A DNA stretch of 64,000 nt, from NCBI RefSeq assembly GCF_000283155.1, contig NW_004454160.1, forward strand, positions 1,545,648 to 1,609,647, read 5' to 3'. This document shows, in pieces, positions 11,640-22,740 of the stretch. Below the pieces are notes generated by a model. That model did not search any database. It was not told the DNA's origin and worked only from the letters and a program-made list of their open reading frames with translations. Positions within the stretch are counted from its first letter, which is position 1, and every line of letters starts with the position of its first letter. Made by a program: the position numbers and the translations under genes. Source of the stretch: Ceratotherium simum simum (taxonomy: Eukaryota; Chordata; Mammalia; Perissodactyla; Rhinocerotidae).

Positions 11640-11775
11640 CTTTTTAAGGATCAGACAATTAAGGCTCAGACAGGTTAAAGGGCTGCAGTCATACAATTGG
11701 CAAGTGAGAGAGCCAGGATTTGGTTCAGCCTCCTAACTCCATATCCAGGGCACTTGCTGCTCCACTGTTGGGTGT
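11640..11775 (-). mobile_element. MIR SINE, antisense
   Basis: The reverse-complement MIR order is clear: aaggctcagacaggttaaag, cagtcatacaattggcaagt, gagagccaggatttggttca, cctcctaactccatatcc. Confidence 0.78.
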
Positions 11776-11844
11776 AGACAGCCAAAGGTGGCTCTGGGCC
11801 GTGGGTCAGAAGCGTCCGTCCCTAGCACCATGGAATGACATGTT

Positions 11845-11905
11845 ATTTATTAAGTCCTCACGTGCTCGAGGTACCAGGTAATGGATGCTTCAGGGGCGAA
11901 GTAGG
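11845..11905 (-). mobile_element. L2 3' tail, antisense
   Basis: tttattaagtcctcacgtgctcgaggtaccaggtaatggatgcttcagggg fits the antisense L2 tail (consensus ttattgagcgcctactatgtgccaggcact). Only about 60 bases remain. Confidence 0.5.
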
Positions 11906-12404
11906 CTCTCACATGTAGTCTTCTCATCAAGCAGTCTTTGCACAGACACCAGCCTAGGCAGAGAAGCCTGGCATTAATCCCTAGCCCAAGCCCGGAGAAG
12001 CTGGGCTCAGAGGCTAGGTCAGGAGCCCTCGAATATTCTCAACTTTCCTTTCCTTTTGCAATGCTTTTTGATGTTCTAAGAATAATTTGCTTACCCTGAT
12101 ATTAGAGCCTTCTTCACACTCTTTGTGTTATAGTATTTTTGGGTATCCATCTGATTCCCCTGTTGGAACAGTGGGCTCCAAAGTGGGGTGCCCAAGATGA
12201 TACACTGAGGTGTGGGAAGAAAATATGTGAACAGTAGTTTCTATTTATTCTTTAATCTAAAATACTAAAAAAATTAAGCTTTACCAATATTTAAAAGTTA
12301 TAGTAGAGCATATATAGTTTATAATAAATGTGCAATTATTGGGAATGCATGCTCAATATTTTTGATGGAGTGGCATGATGGAGAGTTTGGAGGTAAGTGT
12401 TTTA
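11906..12404. other. Unassigned non-coding DNA
   Basis: No repeat or gene recognised. The second half is A+T-rich. Confidence 0.4.
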
Positions 12405-12515
12405 GAAAATAAGCTCCTCGAGGGCAAGAAATATGTCTTGTTCTAATTTGTACCCCACCTCATTCCTCATTATCTAGCACTAAATGACCACTCCCCAAAT
12501 AAATGAATTTGGCTT
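12405..12515 (+). mobile_element. L2 3' tail, sense
   Basis: ataagctcctcgagggcaagaaatatgtcttgttc ... tatctagcactaaat fits the L2 tail segment (gagctccttgagggcagggactgtgtcttattc ... cctagcacagtg). Confidence 0.6.
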
Positions 12516-12885
12516 CTATATGAACTTGGTTGTCTTTCTTTGTTTTTTCCCCACTTTTTGTCATCCATCTAATACTATGTCTTGTTCAAAGACATATTCA
12601 GCCAAACCTGAGCAAATAATAAAGTTATGTTTGAGAAGTAAAGAGTGTAAAGTGCCATGAGAAAAGTGAAAAGCACAAGACTGGTAGTCCTAAAGAAAAT
12701 AATCAGTGGTAGGGTTAAAGCACACAGCAGGCAAAAGTAAAAGGTAATGGAAGAACTCATGGCACAAAGTCAGGCATGGAGCACCAGCACTGCTGTCTGA
12801 GAAATCAAGTGTGGTCTGAGCATCTGAATGTTTTCACCTGAGCACTGCCCTCCCTCTCCCTCTTAAAGCTGCAGAAAGCAACAGA
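12516..12885. other. Unassigned non-coding DNA
   Basis: No repeat or gene recognised. Confidence 0.4.
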
Positions 12886-12889
12886 ACAC

Positions 12890-13065
12890 CACGCAATGAG
12901 CAAAGGTCTTGGAGAAAGAAGCCCCAACTCTGTCACTCTCCTGGTTGGGTGATCTTGGGCCAGGCCCCTAACCACCTTCTCCTCATCTCCTCCCAGGAAA
13001 ATAGCTCTTTACCTAGAAATGAGGTTGGACCAGAGGATTTTGGAGATCTCTTCATGTCTGAAGCA
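12890..13065 (+). mobile_element. MIR3-type SINE, sense
   Basis: gagcaaaggtcttggagaaagaagccccaactctgtcac, gttgggtgatcttgggccag and the MIR3-like end gaggttggaccagaggattttggagatctcttc are collinear with the family. Confidence 0.7.
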
Positions 13066-13289
13066 GCCCTGAATATAGGTAAAGTTGGTAGTTTTCTACT
13101 TGAGATGATTTATACCATGAGGCTCACTGGATCAAAAATATCACCTTACCACCAAGCCTTCCACGGTGCATGACATCCCCTCCTCAGACACTGTGTCTCC
13201 ATGTGGGGCTTACCAACCTGCCAGTAACTTACTGGCATGCAGCCACGTCAAGTCTCAGTTATGTCCACTATACATATAGAGTGAGATAG

Positions 13290-13520
13290 CAAGTTATAAA
13301 AGATTGTATACATCTTACATATATTTATAAATACATATAAATGTATGTGTATATATACAGAAAAAGAACTGAGAGATACCATACTTTTAACACTGATTAT
13401 TTCTAAGGAGTAGGAAAGCTGGGATAAGAGTAGCAATTTTACCCTTTACTTTAAATCTTTCAATATTGCTTGCTCATTTTTAATAAATAAACCATTTTAG
13501 TAATTAAAAACAAAATTGTT
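13290..13520 (+). mobile_element. L1M/HAL1 3' end, sense, with TA-rich start
   Basis: After a run of TA-rich sequence (atgtatgtgtatatatacag) the stretch gaggagtaggaaagctgggataag ... ttaccctttactttaaatctttcaatattgc resembles the 3' UTR of old L1/HAL1 elements. It is badly worn. Confidence 0.5.
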
Positions 13521-13789
13521 TTAAAAATAAACTTTAAAATCCTATATAAATGTTTCAATAATATTTGTAACAAATGGCACCAGCCATTTGAAAGCCTGTA
13601 AGAACAGGCTTTCCCGGAAACAAATCTGTATCTTGAAACTTTATTAGAGCTCTTGCTAAAGTACTATTTACGCATAAAGATTCTGTGGAGGCTAGGGCCC
13701 AGACTGGGAGGCTAATCATATCATCACATCATCAAAAATTAATCACATCATCAAAAACTCTCATTGGGTAATATTGGGCATCTTGAGTT

Positions 13790-13895
13790 GCCCAAACTTA
13801 ACTTGAGTTTGAACTTCTCCATCATAAAATAAGGTTGTTAAACCAAATGACCTGTAGAGACCTTTCTACTCTGAAGACCTATGATTCTGAATACC
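13790..13895 (+). mobile_element. MIR3-type SINE fragment, sense
   Basis: tgcccaaacttaacttgagtttgaacttctccatcataaaataaggttgttaaaccaaatgacctgtagagacctttctactctgaagacctatgattct follows the 3' half of MIR3-type elements, including the terminal tctatgattct-like motif. Confidence 0.6.
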
Positions 13896-13899
13896 GTGC

Positions 13900-14590
13900 A
13901 TGTAAAGACTCAGCTAGGAAAGTGAGTATGCCAGATGGGAGCCAGGAGAGAATTTCTTACTTTCTTCCAAAGCAAAGTGAAAATTAATGGGAAACTCCTT
14001 CTTCCTTCCCTACCCCTCTCTCCCTTGCTACACCTCAGTTATCTAATTCTCTATATTTGGGACATTCCTAACCTTATGGGCCTTGATGGATACAGAGACA
14101 ACCTCCCACTACAGAAGCTGAAAATATCAGATACTTATTTTCCAGCCTTCCTTGCAGCTATGCACAGGTATCAGGATCTGCACTGGACTTTGACTCAGGA
14201 GCTAGTGACCTCAAACAGCAAAGACTGCTGGATCTGCTCTGCAGATTAGTTGCAACAACCACATTCAGCTTCCAGATGCTTCAGTGGTAGTGGTTCACAT
14301 TCAGCTTCCAGATGCTTCAGTGGTAGTGGTTCTAGCAGCAAGGATCAGCAACCGCATTTGAGGTGTCCACTGTCCCAGCGATGATGTCCATGCAGTGTAG
14401 GCATTGGTGTCTTCACGGGGTTGTTCTGCAGCATAATTCTAGAAGTCATTTCTGGATATGTAGCCTCTAAACCTGGGTCTCTATTCCACCTGGAAAGCCT
14501 GTGAGCTACCCAGTATCCTTTAATATACTCATTTTCTGCTTAAATTAACCAGAGTTTGTTTCTGTTGCTTGCAACCAAACCTGACTAATG
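13900..14590 (+). mobile_element. Probable ancient LTR or other retroelement, family uncertain
   Basis: The stretch tattttccagccttccttgcagcta (14138) and the end ttctgttgcttgcaaccaaacctgactaatgca (14555-14590) are typical of old mammalian LTR families that finish in a ...tgactaatrca motif. I cannot name the family. It carries a perfect 36-base tandem duplication at 14260-14331. Confidence 0.4.
14260..14331. repeat. Perfect 36-base tandem duplication
   Basis: The unit from cacattcagcttccagatgc to ggtagtggtt occupies 14260-14295 and is repeated without a mismatch at 14296-14331. The surrounding sequence is ancient and worn, so the absence of differences between the units points to a recent local duplication or a polymorphic minisatellite seed. 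Confidence 0.95.
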
Positions 14591-14599
14591 CACCCATTA

Positions 14600-15655
14600 T
14601 TGTTTTAAAACATGCACTTCATTAAAAAAGGGAAAAAAAATGTGTTTAAGAAAAAAAAGCAAGTCTCTTTCCCTTACTTGACCTCTTATTCCCAGTTCCC
14701 CTCTCAAGAGGTAACCACAATTGCTAGTTTTTTATGTATTCCTCCAGAGATATTCTGTGTGTATGTAAGCATATCTAGGTATCTAAGAAAAAACACTTTA
14801 AAAACCACTAAACACAGCAATGGGGTCATTCCTTACACATTGTTCCATATCTTGCTTTTAAACTTAACAATACATGTTAAGATAATTCCGTAAATATAAC
14901 GATGCCTCATTCTTTCTAGTAGCTGCTTAGAATTCCATGCAGTATGTAGAACGAATATACTATAATCTGTGTATCCAGTCTCCTACTGTGAACAGTTGGG
15001 TTGCTTACAGTTTTGATGACTACAAGTAAGACTGTAGTGAGCATCCTTGTAAATATTTCTTAAATATGTCTCAATGCTCAATGCAAGCAGATTCATAGGC
15101 TAAATTTCTGGCAGTGAAGTTGTTGGGTCAAAGAGTATAACTCTTTAATTTTGATAGTTACAACTGTAGTACAAAGAGACTGCACCGATTTTAATCCTGC
15201 TAAAATGTTTTAGCCTTCATCTCTCCCCACATCCTCATCTCACCAATGAGTATTATCAGATTTTTATAATGTTGCCATTCTGATAGGTGAAAAATGGTTT
15301 CTTGTTTTAACGTTTCTTCTTTAAACCATGAATGAGGTTGCACATTTTTCTTATATTTAAAAGCAATTTGTATTTATTTACCTATGTGTCTATGCATGTT
15401 CTTTGCCTATTGTTTTCTATTGGATTTTGATCTGTTTTTAATTTTTTTGCAAGAACTCTATATTTTAAGAAAACTAGTCCTTCTTCATATTTGTTGCAAG
15501 TATTTTTCCCAATTTGTTTTTGGTCTTCTGATTTTGTTTATTTTATTTGATTTTTGTTTTTTGTCTGGCAGAAATTTTTAATTTTTGTGGAGTCAAATTT
15601 GTCCATATTTTTGCTTACGGCCTCTGAAATTGCTTAGAACGGCTTTTAGTTGGGA
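14600..15655 (-). mobile_element. L1 (older L1M/L1ME-type) LINE, antisense, 5'-truncated
   Basis: Antisense L1 landmarks in order: caagaggtaaccacaattgctag (14705), cctccagagatattctgtgt (14741), ttccatgcagtatgtagaac (14933), ctcatctcaccaatgagtat (15234), cattctgataggtgaaaaat (15277) and tttgtggagtcaaatttgtc (15584). It covers the 3' UTR and the end of ORF2. It is more diverged than the L1 at 5416. Confidence 0.78.
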
Positions 15656-15699
15656 AGCTTCTTACAGTCTCAACATTGAAGCTGCAATTTAGAAAAACA

Positions 15700-17980
15700 A
15701 CACTTGAGATTTCTGGTTAAAGACAGCAGATTAAACACATGCATTGTGCTCCACTCCCTCCTAGAACTCAACCAAAAGTTAATGTTTGATGAAGTAATAC
15801 ATTCACATGGTTCTAAACCAAAAAATGTAAAAAGGCACAGAGCAAAAAGTTTCCCTCATCCATGTCTCCCATTGGCCCAGGTCCCACCTTCTTCCTGTCC
15901 ATAAGTAAACACTATTACTAGTTTTTTAATGTGTGTTTTCAGAGTTTCTTTATGCGTATGTAAGCAAATAAGAAGTTAGGTAAGTGGATTTTTTTAAAGG
16001 AAAACATGTAAGGACAAAAAAAATCTGAAAGGGACACAGCAGGATAATTTTAAAAGCTGGAATGTAGATGAGTGAGTAGTAACTGAATCAAGAAACCTGA
16101 CACAGCTGAATTCTAAGCCAGCAGACAAGAAAGCTAAAGCAACTTGCTTTACATTTCAGAATCCTCCATGTGCTCAGCAATTGGCGGCACCAGGTACTTT
16201 TGTGAGTATTTTGCTAGTAAAGTTGTGGTTAAAAACAATGGGATGAGTTGAAAGTCAGTTCAAGAAGCAATGAGGTCCCCAGACCCCCTCTTGCCCTTGC
16301 TGCTGTCGGGTGGACTGCCCCTTCCTCACAATGGCCAAAGGACGGAGGTTTTTCTTCAGTGGGAGAGTAAGATAGAGAGAGGACCAGACACAGGCATGTG
16401 AAAGGACAACATTCTGAAAAAAAAGGAGATTACCTAGAGACCCCTTGCCTTCCTCCCTTACATAAGTCACACAACCCTGACATCCAGGAGGTTAGGCAAG
16501 CGTTCCTTGGGAACCTGACACACTGGGGAGAAATGCCCTCAAGACCATTTGGAAACAGCAGCATCTCTGAGAGAAAAAGAAAACAAAAAAATATTAGTAT
16601 TCTCAGAGAAATAAGAAGGGCTAGTGCATATGTGAAATGAGAACAGAATGCTATTTTTTTAGAGGAACATATAGAGAACAAAAAAGAGATCTTAAAAATT
16701 TAAATATGATTGCAGAAATAAAACTCAGTAGAAGATTTGGAAAGCAGCAAGTAAAGCAAAAAGATAAGAGATGGAAAATAGAAGATATAAGAGCAAAAGT
16801 AGTTTATCTAGGAGACGATCCCAGGAAACACCTGTAGGGCAGTGGGGAAGTGAAACAAGGAAGCCAGTATATCCAGCAATTTACTGTGGACACCTGGAAC
16901 TTGATTCCTTTAGGGAACTCTGGTAGACCAGTGTAGAAATCATGCCTCAAAGCCTCAAAGTTATCCCCACTCAGGGCTGAGGAAGCTGGGGTATTTATCT
17001 ACCAGCTCTCATCAGTCATTAGTTAAGGGCTGCTCCCAGTGAGGAGGAAGTTAATCCCCCAACATTTCAAGAGCAAACCTTCAGTGGCCAGAAAAAGCCC
17101 TCAGGCAAAGAGACATCTGTGCTGGTAACTTAGAGTGCATGGATATGGTAGGCGGCAAGGGAATATGGCCAGGGCGCTGATGGCATATGTCATGTCTTCC
17201 CTGCACTCTTTCTTAGGAAACTACTGGAGGATGTGCTCCACCAAAACAATGGAGTGAATCATGAAAGAGGAAGAGGTGGAATCCTAGAACTAGATATTCA
17301 ACACAAGAGGCAAAGGGAATCCCCAGGATGTGGTGAAAGGAGATCCCACGCTGACAGCTGTATAGCAAATCTAGAGGTTAACCAGCCCAGATAGGAACAG
17401 ATCAGAAGGTTTTGGAAAAACTTTCTTTAAGATGAAATTCATTGAATACGGAATTTGTTTGAACATGTTGAGAGGAGACAAACAACTGGAGAAGAGTAGG
17501 GATTATATTAGTGACGTATGCATAGGAAAACCTAGGCAAATGAAAAATGTGACAATGATTAACTCCAGAGAGAGCAAAATATTCTTTAGGGAAGTGATCA
17601 GAATTTATTATACAACAGAGGTGTGAATAATATTTATTTGGTCAAAATAATGTAAACACTGAGTATCAATCTAATAATGACATAGGTATACAAACCCAGG
17701 AAATACATGTGTGTAAGGTAAGGGAAGGGGTGAAAGTGAAATTCCCATTTTCCACAGTGGAAAGGGATTAGATAAAGTAGGAAGTAGCTGTTTAGAGATA
17801 TGGTGATTCCAAAAAAAAAGCATTAGTTAGAGCATTGGAAGTGATTTCCTCTGAGGAGTGAGAAATGGAGGGGAGGGATGGGGGACTGCTATTTAGTAAT
17901 GTAGAACTATTTGATTCTTTGAATGATGTGCACATTTAATTTTGATATAAATAGTTAAATAAAAATCAATAATTTATCTT
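15700..17980 (+). mobile_element. L1ME/HAL1-like LINE, sense, 5' UTR joined to 3' UTR with little ORF sequence
   Basis: The left part holds a 5' end (gacagcagattaaacacatgcattgtgctccactccctcctagaac, 15722) and, after a nested insert, a 5' UTR/ORF1 start region (acagcagcatctctgagaga at 16554; aacaaaaaagagatcttaaa at 16678). The right part holds old L1 3' UTR landmarks (ctactggaggatgtgctccacc at 17222; gaagtgatttcctctgagga at 17839). There is no room for ORF2 between them, so this is either a HAL1-type element without ORF2 or an L1 with a large internal deletion. Confidence 0.65.
15785..15972 (-). mobile_element. Short L1 3' end, antisense, nested in the sense L1
   Basis: atgaagtaatacattcacatggttctaaacc, aagtttccctcatccatgtc, acactattactagttttttaatgtg and ttcagagtttctttatgcgtatgtaagcaaat are the antisense 3' end of an old L1, matching the same segment seen at 14600-14800. 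It interrupts the 5' UTR of the sense L1. Confidence 0.65.
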
Positions 17981-18432
17981 TTTTCTTCTGCTGTATGAAA
18001 AAGGAGGAGGTGAGATGGACAATGTGCATCATTCCTGGCTGATAATGAGGCTGAGAAGGTAAAGTGAAACTTTCTTGTTCCTTGAGTCCATCAACCCAGA
18101 AGGGCCATTGTCTTTCCATCTCCTGTTGAGGCAGGAAAAAAAAATTATGAGCAACTGGGAAATTAAGACTTAAAAGTCTTTAAAAGAGCTGTTGACGCCA
18201 AACTGACCTGAAGTCTGGTGCTGCCCTAGGAGGGTTTTGACGCAAGGAAATGGTCCAAGGTCAGTGCAAAGAAAGGATTATATAAAATTCAAAAATAAAA
18301 CCAGGATTACATTAAGGGAGCCATTAACAGCACTAAAGTGTTGGTGGAATAAATTCTTAATTGTGTCTGGATACGAATTTCTTGAAATTTTACTTTAAAT
18401 GCCTATTGCCTTAAAATCCAGAATTTAAAAAT
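17981..18432. other. Unassigned non-coding DNA
   Basis: No repeat or gene recognised between the L1 and the ERE. Confidence 0.4.
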
Positions 18433-18444
18433 ATGACTATTTTG

Positions 18445-18689
18445 GGGCCGGCCTGGTGGCGCAAGTGGTTAAGTGCTCGCACTCCGCTGCAGCGGCCCAG
18501 GGTTGGCTGGTTCGGATCCCAGGTGCGCACCGACGCACCGCTTGGCAAGCCATGCTGTGGTGGCATCCCATATAAAGTGGAGGAAGATGGGCATGGATGT
18601 TAGCCCAGGGCCAGTCGTCCTCAGCAAAAAAAGAGGAGGATTGGCAAATGTTAGCACAGGGCTGATCTCCTCACAAAAAAAAAAAAAAA
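18445..18689 (+). mobile_element. ERE SINE, sense, full length with TSD
   Basis: The head gggccggcctggtggcgcaagtggttaagtg with A-box-like tggcgcaagtgg, a B-box-like ggttcggatcc, then the catataaagtggaggaagatg body, gaggaggattggcaaatgtt and a poly(A) tail. The flanks atgactattttg at 18433-18444 and 18690-18701 are a perfect target-site duplication. Confidence 0.97.
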
Positions 18690-18701
18690 ATGACTATTTT
18701 G

Positions 18702-19010
18702 ATTTACAGTTTTAATTTTAAAAAACCCCATAGAAATGATTTGTACAGAGTTTCGATGAACCATATCTCTGATTGCAATCCCATTGTTTAGGTATGAAGC
18801 CCTATCAAGACACCAGATTCTACCACTTTCTAATTGCAGGAAAATACCCATGGGAATGAGGCCTTTTGAGAGCAGACTCAGTCCTGCTTTCTCTTCCTGT
18901 CTTCAATCTCTATCCACTGGATCCTTCTCCCAGCCTAGAAAAATGCTCAAAAATTCCCCCACCTAAAATAAAAATAAACCAATAAAGGGGGAAATTCTCC
19001 CTTTAGCTAT
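18702..19010. other. Unassigned non-coding DNA
   Basis: No repeat or gene recognised. Confidence 0.4.
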
Positions 19011-19014
19011 CACC

Positions 19015-19845
19015 CTGACTTTCTCTTTTCCTTCATCACAATACTTCTAAGAATAAACGTTAACTTCCTTCTCTTCCTTTACTTCCTCACCACACGCTAC
19101 GTCTTCACCCCGTACAATCCAGCTTTCACTCGGACTGTCGCACCGAACCTGCTCCCTCAGATTCTCAAAGGACTTCTTACCTGCTAAATCCCTTGGTCCT
19201 GCTCAGTCCTCATCCTCCTCAACCTCCCTAAGCCTTTGACACTTAACACCTCTTCTCCTGTCTCTCTGAACCCAACCCCCCAAGCCCCCTTGTGTGTCAC
19301 TCTTCTTGCCTGGTTTTCTTACCTCTTATTCTCTAACCACCCTCTCCCCTCAGATCCCCTCTCAAAATAGGCGTCCACACAGCTCCCCTGATTCCCTGCA
19401 AGATCTGGTGTCTGCCTGTCTCCAGCCTCGTGTGTACCCTGTCCCCCTTGCTCACTACACTCCTGTTACACTGATGTTTCTTTCAGTTCCTCTAAGGCAC
19501 CTATACTAAGGGAATAGGCCGTATTCCCTCTACCTCGGCTGCTCTCCCCCACGCCCCCATCTGGCTATCTCCAACTTGACTTTCAGGTCTCAGTTTACCA
19601 TCACTGCCCCAGAGTGCCCCTCCCTAAGTGGCTCCCCTCCCCACCCCCACCAAACGAAATCAGTTTCCCCACTTTTCTATCATAGAAATCGTTTTATTCT
19701 TCAAATTATTAAATAGACTTTAGTTGTATTTTTGCTTAAATATCTACCTTTACCATGTCAGTTTTGTTTCCCACTGTATACTTAGCATTCAACGCAGTCC
19801 CTGGAACAGTAGATGTTAAACATTTGTTGAATGAATGAAGTGCTT
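19015..19845 (+). mobile_element. L2 LINE fragment, sense
   Basis: Part of the upstream reverse-transcriptase region is visible (ccttcatcacaatacttcta, tcctcaccacacgctacgtc, aatccagctttcactcggac, ctcatcctcctcaacctccc), followed by the 3' region and the tail ccctggaacagtagatgtta ... ttgttgaatgaatga. It is rich in cytosine, worn and non-coding. Confidence 0.72.
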
Positions 19846-20075
19846 TCCTCATGCCAGTCACTACAGGTGGCACTTTATGTATATAACTGCCTTTTTATTC
19901 TCACAACAACCCTATGACTAGGTACTATTATCAGGTCCATTTTCACATGAGGAAACTGAAACTTAGAGAGCTGAGTAATAATGCCCAAGATCTTACAGAA
20001 AAATGAGTGTCAGAGCTAGAATTTGAAAATACATTTCTCGGACTCTATGTAGGACATCTTGATTATCAGATTATA
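19846..20075 (-). mobile_element. MIR SINE, antisense, nearly full length
   Basis: catgccagtcactacaggtgg, acaacaaccctatgactaggtactattatc, catgaggaaactgaaacttagagag, agtgtcagagctagaatttg and ctcggactctatgtagg run in reverse-complement MIR order. It abuts the L2 tail. Confidence 0.8.
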
Positions 20076-20544
20076 GTGCTTCCTAGTTGACAAATCTACA
20101 TTCACCTTCCAAAACTTCCCTCATAGTTATTCCCTCTGGTCTGTTTCTATGCTTTCTCTTGTGTCCTCCTCCAGGATCTCTTCCAAGCTGGATAATGGTA
20201 CGTGGGTGGAGAGATGATCGTGGAGACTGGGCGGTCCTGGCAGCTTTCCTTTTCTAACACATGTTTCTGAGAAGCATGTTTCTCAGAAACCTGTGAGGTA
20301 GGCAAACCATGATTATGGTCAACATTCTGAGGGCTCTCCTGCCCTTTCTATGTGCTCTTCTCATTTCCGCCTTCCCCCTACAGCTGTGGGTTGCTCCCTA
20401 CTGTGGTGCTCCACTCTGGCCTTCTCTCCCTGCACACAAATTCCAGTCTCTTTCCCTGACAAAAGTGTACTTGTCCCAGAAAATGTTTACAGTAGAATGG
20501 TAAGAGAAAAAAAATAAAGGGAGATGAAATATTGTCTAAATAGT
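20076..20544. other. Unassigned DNA with a short hairpin
   Basis: No family recognised. A perfect 11-base stem with a 6-base loop lies at 20263-20290 (see findings). Confidence 0.4.
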
Positions 20545-21020
20545 TGCTACGGCTTGAATTATGTTCCCCCACCTCCATTCATATGTTGAAGTCCTAATTC
20601 CCAATACCTCAGAATGAGACCTTTTTTGGAAATAGGGTCATCATACATAGAATTATTCAAGTTAAGATGAGGTCATACTGGAGTAGGGTGGGTCCCTAAT
20701 CCAATATGACTGTTGTCCTTATAAAAGAATGCCATGTGGAGAGACAGACATGCACACAGGGAAAACACCACGTGAAGATGAAGGCAGAGGTTGGAATGAT
20801 GCAGCAGAAGCCAAGAAACAACTAAGATTGCCAGAAGACCACTAGAAACTAGGGGAGAGGACTAGAACAGATTCGCCTTCAAAGCCCTCAAAACTAACCA
20901 ATCCTACCAATGCTCTGATCTTAGACTTCTAGTCTCCAGAACCATGAAACAATACATTTTGGTTGTTTAAGCCACTCAGTTTGTGGTACATTGTTGTGGC
21001 AGCCCTAGCAAACTATTAGA
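20545..21020 (+). mobile_element. MaLR LTR, MLT1-like, sense, solo
   Basis: It begins tgctacggcttgaattatgttccccc, continues with catatgttgaagtcctaattccc, ggtgggtccctaatccaatatgactg and gtccttataaaagaatgcca, and ends ctccagaaccatgaaac ... gttgtttaagccactcagtttgtggtac ... ggcagccctagcaaactatta. This is the order of an MLT1-class LTR of about 475 bases. No internal retroviral region or partner LTR is present, so it is a solo LTR. The exact subfamily is not determined. Confidence 0.75.
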
Positions 21021-21079
21021 AACAGTATAATCCCAATTTTGTGAAAAAAAACAAACCCATATATGTTATGGTTTATCCT

Positions 21080-21112
21080 TCTCTCTCTCTCTCTCAGACA
21101 CACACACACAAC
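21080..21112. repeat. (CT)n/(CA)n microsatellite
   Basis: A ctctctctctctctc run passes directly into acacacacaca. The tract is probably length-variable. Confidence 0.9.
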
Positions 21113-21150
21113 TGAAAGGAAATATATAAAAAAGTTAATAGTGTTTCTTT

Positions 21151-21398
21151 CTTTTTTTTTTTTCTGAGGAAGATCAGCCCTGAGCTAACATCCATGCCAA
21201 TCCTCCTCTTTTTGCTGAGGAAGACTGGCCCTGGGCTAACATCCATGCCCATCTTCCTCTACTTTATATGGGACGCCGCCACAGCGTGGCCTGACAAGCA
21301 GTGCATCAGTGCGCACTGGGGATCCGAGCCCGGGTCAGAACCCGGTCCGCCAGCAGCGGAGCGCACGCACTTAACTGCTACGCCACCGGGCCGGTCCC
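21151..21398 (-). mobile_element. ERE SINE, antisense, full length with TSD
   Basis: After a T-rich tail come gaggaagatcagccctgagc, ctttatatgggacgccgcca and the head acgccaccgggccggtccc. The target-site duplication aatagtgtttcttt is perfect at 21137-21150 and 21399-21412. CpG-rich, so probably young. Confidence 0.96.
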
Positions 21399-21515
21399 AA
21401 TAGTGTTTCTTTTGGGAGGGTGGATGATGGGTAATTTTGCTTTGTACTCTTCTCTGCACTTTTGGGTATTTTCTCAATTCTCTTACATCTCTATAATATT
21501 ATGTACTATTACATA

Positions 21516-21620
21516 GACAAATCCCTGGGCTTCAGTTTCCTCATCCATGATTTGAGAATAGCCATACCAATCTTCCAGCATTGTTGTAGGATTAAAGTGC
21601 CTGACACATAGTAGGTAAAT
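21516..21620 (+). mobile_element. MIR SINE fragment, sense
   Basis: gggcttcagtttcctcatcc, ttgttgtaggattaaagtgc and ctgacacatagtaggtaaat match the MIR core and tail. The head is missing. Confidence 0.72.
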
Positions 21621-22464
21621 TGGTGTCCCTAGACGAGGGAGATCAGCTCCAAAGAAGTAAAGCAGTGCACAATAGCCCGTGTTCTTCTATTCATCAATAA
21701 GGGATTGCTCAGTTATTAAAAGAAGGCTTCACCATGGCTACTAAGTAGGGCATGTGGATGCTGCTCGGCACTGGCCTCTGTGTGTGGTGAGGGTGGAGGT
21801 GGAGAGTAAGATGGCACAAGGGAGCTGGCTGGACACCTTGGGTTTGGGAGAGTCGGCAAAGACAAGCAAGAGAGGTTGGAAGGTTGATGGCAGAAAGATT
21901 GGTTAAATGAGGACAACTTAATTCATCTGAGGTAATATTTCTTAGTTTGAGGTGGGGGTCTGATGGAGCAACTGAAGAGGAATGAGGGACCGAGATAAAG
22001 TAGAACACATAGTCAGGAAGCCAAATGGAATAGGCAATGTAACTTACTTGTTATAACTTTCCACACAGCCCATGTTCTTTCCCTAGGAGGGATGTTCCCC
22101 AAACATCCCTCTCTCTGGCCATATCTGTGATAAGACGTTCTTTTCTGGAGACTGTTTAGGTAGGTGCTACCAAAACATTTAGCCTTGCCTCTGACTTATC
22201 TCAACAGGGAGGGTTAATTGTCTGGAATCTTGAATTTAGTCATTTGTGACTTCAGATTAATCCTTGGTCTTCAAAAATTTGGGGCTGTTTTGCTTCTTTA
22301 TACTCAGCTATGTCTTCTCTATCCCATCCTAAATCTCAGCAACTTAGGGAAGAATTGGGTCCCCACAAATGAGATTCATAATCCATTTCTTTATGGGAGG
22401 TGACTGATGGCTTTTGTCCACTCCCCTTGCCAAATCCTACATGTCCCCTTTCATTTTATACCTG
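21621..22464. other. Unassigned non-coding DNA
   Basis: No repeat or gene recognised. Open frames at 21709-22008 and 21716-21916 on the minus strand overlap in two registers and have no recognisable product. Confidence 0.4.
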
Positions 22465-22740
22465 CAAGATTATGTAGCAACACAGGAAAACATTTATAAT
22501 ATAATAGTAAATAGTAAAAAGAAGAGAACACAAAAATTGCATGTAAATTATGATTCTGGCTATGTAAAAACAAACAAACAAAAAACTACACACACATACA
22601 CGGAAAATAAGCCTGAAAGAAAACAAACCAAATCATTAATAATGGTTATGTTAGAGTACTAGGATTGTGGATTTTTTTCTTATTCTTTATTTTCCTAAAA
22701 TTTTTAATGTAATGGAAAAATAGTTTTATAATTAAGAAAC
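22465..22740 (+). mobile_element. L1M/HAL1 3' end, sense
   Basis: tatgtagcaacacaggaaaacatttataatataatagtaaa, atgattctggctatgtaaaaa and the 3' UTR-like tattctttattttcctaaaatttttaatgtaatgg follow the HAL1/L1M 3' end. Confidence 0.65.

Larger units (their letters stand above)
21021..21515 (+). mobile_element. L1M/HAL1 3' end, sense, split by an ERE
   Basis: agtataatcccaattttgtg, acccatatatgttatggttt, then after the ERE gggagggtggatgatgggtaattttgctttgtactcttctctgc are collinear with the 3' UTR of old L1/HAL1. The ERE at 21151-21398 separates the two parts. Confidence 0.62.
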
